Assembly (NCBI GenBank): GCA_002351725.1
Contig: DEHD01000015.1
Location: forward strand, 1-34,045
Source of the DNA: Prevotella sp. UBA2809
GTDB taxonomy: Bacteria > Bacteroidota > Bacteroidia > Bacteroidales > Bacteroidaceae
DNA: 34,045 bases
Direction of reading: 5' to 3'
Below, piece by piece: positions 30,485 through 34,045 of the stretch. Under the pieces are notes generated by a model. That model was given only the letters and a program-made list of their open reading frames with translations, ran no database searches and was not told where the DNA came from. Position numbers and translations under genes: made by a program. Positions within the stretch are counted from its first letter, which is position 1. Each line of letters starts with the position of its first letter.

Positions 30485-33400
30485 TTAATATTCTTCACGT
30501 CTGATGGGAGTATTGGGATCAATGGTGAGGACTTCATCGTAGGTCAGACCGTAGAGATGATATACTTTCAGATCAATTTCTTGGTCTGTTTCTGCTATTT
30601 GGTTTGTCAGTTGTTGACAGGCTTCGCGATACTGATTGAAGTATTCTTCCCACTCGTCTTGCTGGACTAATGAGAGTTTTATTTTCTGTTTCTTCAGTTC
30701 TGCCATCAAGCCCTTGAATACCAGCTGATCAAACGTCTGCAAAGCTGTTGTTATCTTTATGCCCTCAAAGTTCTCACTCAAACGACGCAAGAAACGGCTG
30801 CGTTTCTCCTTTAACTGACTATTGAGGAAGAGCATTCTATCTGCAAGAGTATCCAAGGGGTTCAATTGCTCTGCTGTAATCTTAGGCAATACAAGTCGTT
30901 TCCAATCGTCTGGATAAATATGGATATTACTACGACGTTCAGTATTCAATTCATATCTGATAAGTGACGAATTGAAGATTGCGAGCAAGGTTCTATATGA
31001 ATAGTTAGTAGATATTTCTTCATATAAAATCCTATCTTCTTTGTTGTTATAAGCCTTAGAAACACTATTATTTTCAACGCCCTTAAGGTCTATCCAACGT
31101 TTGAAGCCTATGGCACTTTCGTTGAAATAGCCATTATCCGTATCAAGAAATGTACGAGGAAATGCCCCAGGACTTCGCATCGTTACCAACTTGTATGAGC
31201 CTTCAAACATCTCAACAAATCCTTTACGACGCCATTTCTTTGGCGAACGTTCTGTACCATATTCTATATAACGAGGTCGTAGTAGTCCCCAGCAGCCTAT
31301 ATCTTTTCCTTCATAGTAAAGTTTACAATGGCATTCGTCTTTTGTCTCTGACAATAAGTCACTCACAAGAAACTCTCCCTTATACAATTTTTCATCGCTA
31401 TTACCAACAATACCAACAGACATATAACAAATATTCCCCAATGGAATCATGTCGTTCTTTCCTTCAATTAAACTATGCTTTGCGTCGATTCTTAGACTAT
31501 CAGGGTAATTATCCAAAATCTTCTCTACGAACTGATGATTAGCATCATGAATTCGCTGAGTAAAACAATTGGCACCACGCTTATCAATGCTTACAATAAC
31601 ACTCTTCACTCCAACATTCTCAAACACCTCTATGTTTGGAAAATAATCTATCATAGACAAGTAGTGGTTATCCTTCAAATATTCAAGGCTACGCTTACCA
31701 TATTCAGCGTGACAATATGCATCCGGAATAATGAACGAACAGAGGCTATACGGCCTCGACACCTTTATAGACAATTCAAGGAAAGGAATATATAAATCCC
31801 ATTTGCCTGCAAGTGTCTCCCATTTGCCACATGATGTCATATAATTACGGAAGTCCAAAGAATTACCTGGGCTATCAGCTCTCACATACGGCGGATTACC
31901 TATAACGACATCAAAGCCACCCTTTTCAAACACCTTTGGGAATTGTTCTTGCCAGTTAAAGGCTTTGTCGCCAGCAATAGCGGGATCACTAATCAGCGAG
32001 TTGCCACACTTGATATTCTCATTGAGTGAGTTCAGTTTACGATGTGGTTTGGCAGTACGTAGCCATAGTGCTAACTGGGCTATCTCTACACTCTCTTCGT
32101 TGATGTCAACGCCATAGAGGTTATGCTCTAAGATGCTGTTCTCCACACTTTGGAACTCTATAGCAGAACCCGTAACCTTTGCCTCCATCTCGTCAATCAA
32201 CTTATGTTCGGCCATCAAGAACTGCAAGGCAGCATTCAGGAAAGCACCACTACCACAGGCAGGATCGAGGATCGTAATCTGAAGCAACCAATCACGATAT
32301 TGCTGCAACAGATCCAATAATCGCTTCTTTGTTTGCATCTGGCGACGTTGATCTGAGAAATACTCTTCTTCAACAATACCTAATTCATGCTTTTTCTCTG
32401 AACACAGGCGACCTACGGTATTTTCAACTATATATTTAGTGATATACTGAGGAGTGTAGAACACGCCATCCTGCTTACGTTTGGAGGTTTGAGGGGCCTT
32501 ACCGCTATTAATCTGCTGTGTTACTTCTTCAATCTCAGAGAGTGAGTTTTCAAAGATATGACCGAGGATGTTTACATCTACATCGCTCTCAAAATCGTAG
32601 GTCGATAGCTTGCGGGTATGTTTGGCAAGCAAATCATCGCTAATACGGAGGCTATCAAGCACATCGTCGGTTTTAAACAATCCCCCGTTATATGCAAAAA
32701 CATCGAAAGGTTTACCTTGATGGCCCTTGTCGAGATAGCCAAAATACTGCTTTACACGGTCATATAGAGGAACATAGGCGTCAAGGTCTTTTAGCTTTTG
32801 CCAATTCTCGATAATCTGCACCATTGAGTTTGGTTGCAGCAGGCCACAGTCTTCAGCAAAAAATATGAAGAGTAATCGGTCTAACAACTTCTGTGTCTTC
32901 TTAAACAAAAGTAGTTGCCACTCCTTTTCGTCTGCACCATCTTCTACGGGATTATTGGCTATTATGTCTGCAAACAACACGCGCTTAAACTCAGAATAGT
33001 CACGATATAACGCCTTAGTAATCTGGTCTTCACTCGATACCGACTCTTGTTTCATCTGTATTGCTATTCCAGCATCTACCTGAGCCCAAGCCAAACAGAG
33101 ATACAACTCGCGGAAATCATTCTCGGTTAAATGGAATAAATGCCACTCTTGATAATCTACAGCATTATCAATGTATAAGCGAACTTTCTCAAAGTTTGAA
33201 ATAATAACAAGCCGAGTATCACGATGCTGATTTTTATATCCAAAAGCCTGGGCCTCAATGCGTGAAAGGTCGGTCGTTTTATGGTCTTTCAGCTCAATAA
33301 CACCAATCACCTTACCATCTTTCTGAATGGCTCCGTCGGCCTTCTTTGAGTTTGTCTCGTTCTTCTTTTCCGTAATCAGGTTATAGTTGGGCGAAGGATT

Positions 33401-33595
33401 TAGCGTATAGCCAAGTACATTTACAAACAACTCGCGAAGGAAACCTTCTTGGAATTGTTCCTCCTTTGATTGCTTAATATTAGCCTGTATCTGAGCATCA
33501 AGAAAATACGCTTGGAACTTATTCCAAGCCTCGCTAACCGCCTCTTCTTTAAGCAGTCCTAAATATTTCTTGATGATAGTCTTCTGAAATAGCAT
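30485..33595 (-). CDS. Type IIG restriction-modification enzyme (Eco57I/N6-adenine methyltransferase type)
   Basis: The 1036-residue single-chain enzyme (start MLFQKTIIKKYLGLLKEEAV) has an N-terminal PD-(D/E)xK nuclease (ADGAI with Asp87, then VIELK with Glu101 and Lys103). A helical linker, then gamma-class methyltransferase motifs follow: DPACGSGAFLNAAL (motif I, from about 444), NLYGVDINEESVEIA, and NPPY (about 567-570). The C-terminal region is the target-recognition domain, ending QEIDLKVYHLYGLTYDEV as in the Eco57I group. Both activities therefore sit in one protein. I chose ATG 33595 because the promoter TACTTTTG (33621-33628) lies within the longer open frame that begins at 33742. The upstream 49 residues are Phe/Cys-rich and unlike this family. 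Confidence 0.92.
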   Translation of the reverse strand: MLFQKTIIKKYLGLLKEEAVSEAWNKFQAYFLDAQIQANIKQSKEEQFQEGFLRELFVNVLGYTLNPSPNYNLITEKKNETNSKKADGAIQKDGKVIGVIELKDHKTTDLSRIEAQAFGYKNQHRDTRLVIISNFEKVRLYIDNAVDYQEWHLFHLTENDFRELYLCLAWAQVDAGIAIQMKQESVSSEDQITKALYRDYSEFKRVLFADIIANNPVEDGADEKEWQLLLFKKTQKLLDRLLFIFFAEDCGLLQPNSMVQIIENWQKLKDLDAYVPLYDRVKQYFGYLDKGHQGKPFDVFAYNGGLFKTDDVLDSLRISDDLLAKHTRKLSTYDFESDVDVNILGHIFENSLSEIEEVTQQINSGKAPQTSKRKQDGVFYTPQYITKYIVENTVGRLCSEKKHELGIVEEEYFSDQRRQMQTKKRLLDLLQQYRDWLLQITILDPACGSGAFLNAALQFLMAEHKLIDEMEAKVTGSAIEFQSVENSILEHNLYGVDINEESVEIAQLALWLRTAKPHRKLNSLNENIKCGNSLISDPAIAGDKAFNWQEQFPKVFEKGGFDVVIGNPPYVRADSPGNSLDFRNYMTSCGKWETLAGKWDLYIPFLELSIKVSRPYSLCSFIIPDAYCHAEYGKRSLEYLKDNHYLSMIDYFPNIEVFENVGVKSVIVSIDKRGANCFTQRIHDANHQFVEKILDNYPDSLRIDAKHSLIEGKNDMIPLGNICYMSVGIVGNSDEKLYKGEFLVSDLLSETKDECHCKLYYEGKDIGCWGLLRPRYIEYGTERSPKKWRRKGFVEMFEGSYKLVTMRSPGAFPRTFLDTDNGYFNESAIGFKRWIDLKGVENNSVSKAYNNKEDRILYEEISTNYSYRTLLAIFNSSLIRYELNTERRSNIHIYPDDWKRLVLPKITAEQLNPLDTLADRMLFLNSQLKEKRSRFLRRLSENFEGIKITTALQTFDQLVFKGLMAELKKQKIKLSLVQQDEWEEYFNQYREACQQLTNQIAETDQEIDLKVYHLYGLTYDEVLTIDPNTPIRREEY

Positions 33596-33620
33596 ATCTA
33601 TATAAGTTTTTAGAATATTG

Positions 33621-33651
33621 CAAAAGTACAAAAAGTTTTTGGAATTACAAG
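33621..33651 (-). promoter_or_regulatory. Promoter of the type IIG/AAA+ operon
   Basis: The minus strand has CTTG (complement of 33648-33651), a 19-base spacer and TACTTTTG (complement of 33621-33628). The start codon follows 25 bases downstream. Confidence 0.65.
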
Positions 33652-33717
33652 CGGAAAGGGAGAAAAGTTTGGATTGGGGCAAGAAAAAAGCCACAAAACA
33701 AAAAAAGTCCCAAAATA

Positions 33718-33749
33718 TTTGGAACTTATTGAAAGATTTCATATCTTTG
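33718..33749 (+). promoter_or_regulatory. Consensus plus-strand promoter of a candidate RNA
   Basis: TTTG (33718-33721), a 20-base spacer and TATCTTTG (33742-33749) match the consensus exactly. The first hairpin starts five bases later. Confidence 0.7.
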
Positions 33750-33751
33750 CA

Positions 33752-33848
33752 CCGTCAAAAGTTCGCTTTTGACTACGCCGCTGAGTGCGGGGAGTAAGAC
33801 CTTATCGCCCCTGCTCCATTTAAAAGTCACTTCGGGTGGCTTTTATTT
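33752..33848 (+). ncRNA. Candidate structured small RNA (about 95 bases)
   Basis: Three helices follow the promoter at 33718-33749. First, GTCAAAAG/CTTTTGAC with a perfect UUCG tetraloop (33754-33773). Second, a GCGGGG/CCCCTGC stem with one bulge (33787-33792 with 33808-33814) and a small inner hairpin. Third, the terminator AAAAGTCAC/GTGGCTTTT (33822-33844). There is no plausible reading frame. The promoter and terminator at its two ends are the main evidence. I do not match it to a known RNA family. Confidence 0.55.
33822..33844. terminator. Terminator of the candidate RNA
   Basis: AAAAGTCAC and GTGGCTTTT form a 9-bp stem (one G-T pair) around TTCGG, followed by an AT-rich run starting with four T. 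It could also act on a minus-strand transcript from the promoter at 33885-33916. Confidence 0.7.
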
Positions 33849-33884
33849 ATTATAACTACGCATTAGCATCCTTTTAAGTTGGTA

Positions 33885-33916
33885 CAAAGGTAATGCTTTA
33901 TTTCGTGAACTCCAAA
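33885..33916 (-). promoter_or_regulatory. Minus-strand consensus promoter opposing the candidate RNA
   Basis: The minus strand has TTTG (complement of 33913-33916), a 20-base spacer and TACCTTTG (complement of 33885-33892). A transcript would run into and across the candidate RNA on the opposite strand. It could also extend to the type IIG gene. Confidence 0.55.
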
Positions 33917-33951
33917 GAAAAACAACACTAAATACGTCACAAAGTTGAAAA

Positions 33952-33973
33952 ATCACAGATCACAGTATCACAG
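33952..33973. repeat. Three ATCACAG repeats
   Basis: ATCACAG occurs at 33952-33958, 33959-33965 and 33967-33973. The spacing of 7-8 bases and position upstream of the minus-strand promoter suggest a protein-binding array, but the copies are short. Confidence 0.4.
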
Positions 33974-34045
33974 TTTTATACGGGTAGCATCTAAGGTTGA
34001 AGAAATATTCTTTACAAAATACATTACTATATATATAATATATAT

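Larger units (their letters stand above)
33596..34045. other. Gene-free region with divergent promoters, structured RNA and short repeats
   Basis: No coding region is supported. The region has the type IIG promoter (33621-33651, minus) and a plus-strand promoter (33718-33749) leading into a three-hairpin segment (33754-33844). A minus-strand promoter (33885-33916), the ATCACAG repeats (33952-33973) and an AT-rich end with TATATA runs complete it. Confidence 0.6.

Noticed and set aside
33596..33742. N-terminal extension of the type IIG gene to ATG 33742
   Set aside because: The promoter TACTTTTG lies inside it, the encoded 49 residues are Phe/Cys-rich without family match, and the downstream ATG 33595 fits the family start.
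33754..33844. SRP RNA or tmRNA
   Set aside because: The conserved SRP GGAA-loop motif and the tmRNA tRNA-like ends are absent.
1..34045. tRNA or rRNA genes
   Set aside because: No cloverleaf with a recognisable TTC-type arm and no conserved rRNA sequence were seen by eye on either strand. A covariance scan would be needed to be certain.

Overview
The window looks like a chromosome segment from a Prevotella-like member of the Bacteroidales. The evidence is the many promoters of the Bacteroidetes type (TTTG, about 20 bases, TAnnTTTG), the scarcity of Shine-Dalgarno sequences, a long Bacteroidetes-style SecA with a zinc-binding tail, a fused FeoA-FeoB, and an outer-membrane-protein/LptC/CNNM/PpiD neighbourhood. 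No rRNA, tRNA, CRISPR array, integrase or transposase was found.

Bases 1-2136 hold small accessory genes: a secreted heavy-metal-binding protein with a Cys/His-rich tail, a secreted thioredoxin-like protein cotranscribed with a GNAT acetyltransferase, a YgbA-type (nitrosative stress) protein, and a 39-codon remnant of a flavodoxin-family reductase. Bases 2137-6506 encode three overlapping genes for membrane sensors with Cache-like periplasmic domains. The first has only a sensor, the second a sensor, HAMP and degenerate DHp, and the third a sensor, HAMP, DHp and ATPase domain whose phosphoacceptor His is replaced by Gln. This looks like an unusual multi-subunit receptor.

Bases 6672-21290 are core envelope and transport genes. 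They comprise a PpiD/SurA-type foldase, a CNNM/CorC transporter, LptC and an outer membrane beta-barrel on the minus strand. On the plus strand are a DUF4105 protein, a degenerate alkaline-phosphatase-fold protein, secA, an ABC ATPase and feoAB.

Bases 21336-28302 are accessory DNA, all on the minus strand. A phage P5-like protein and a primase-polymerase/helicase protein (BT4734/VirE type) lie at the distal end of a run of small unknown genes, including a possible OB-fold (DUF3127-like) protein. Strong promoters with operator-like repeats and a long leader hairpin control the run. It resembles a replication module from a phage or integrative element without visible mobility genes.

Bases 28411-34045 hold a two-gene defence-type operon: a single-chain type IIG restriction-modification enzyme followed by a membrane-anchored CbxX/CfxQ AAA+ ATPase with a TerB-like segment. 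Two candidate small RNAs on the opposite strand, each with a consensus promoter and a terminator hairpin, flank it. The operon plus its flanking RNAs, and the three-protein Cache array, are the best candidates for an undescribed system.
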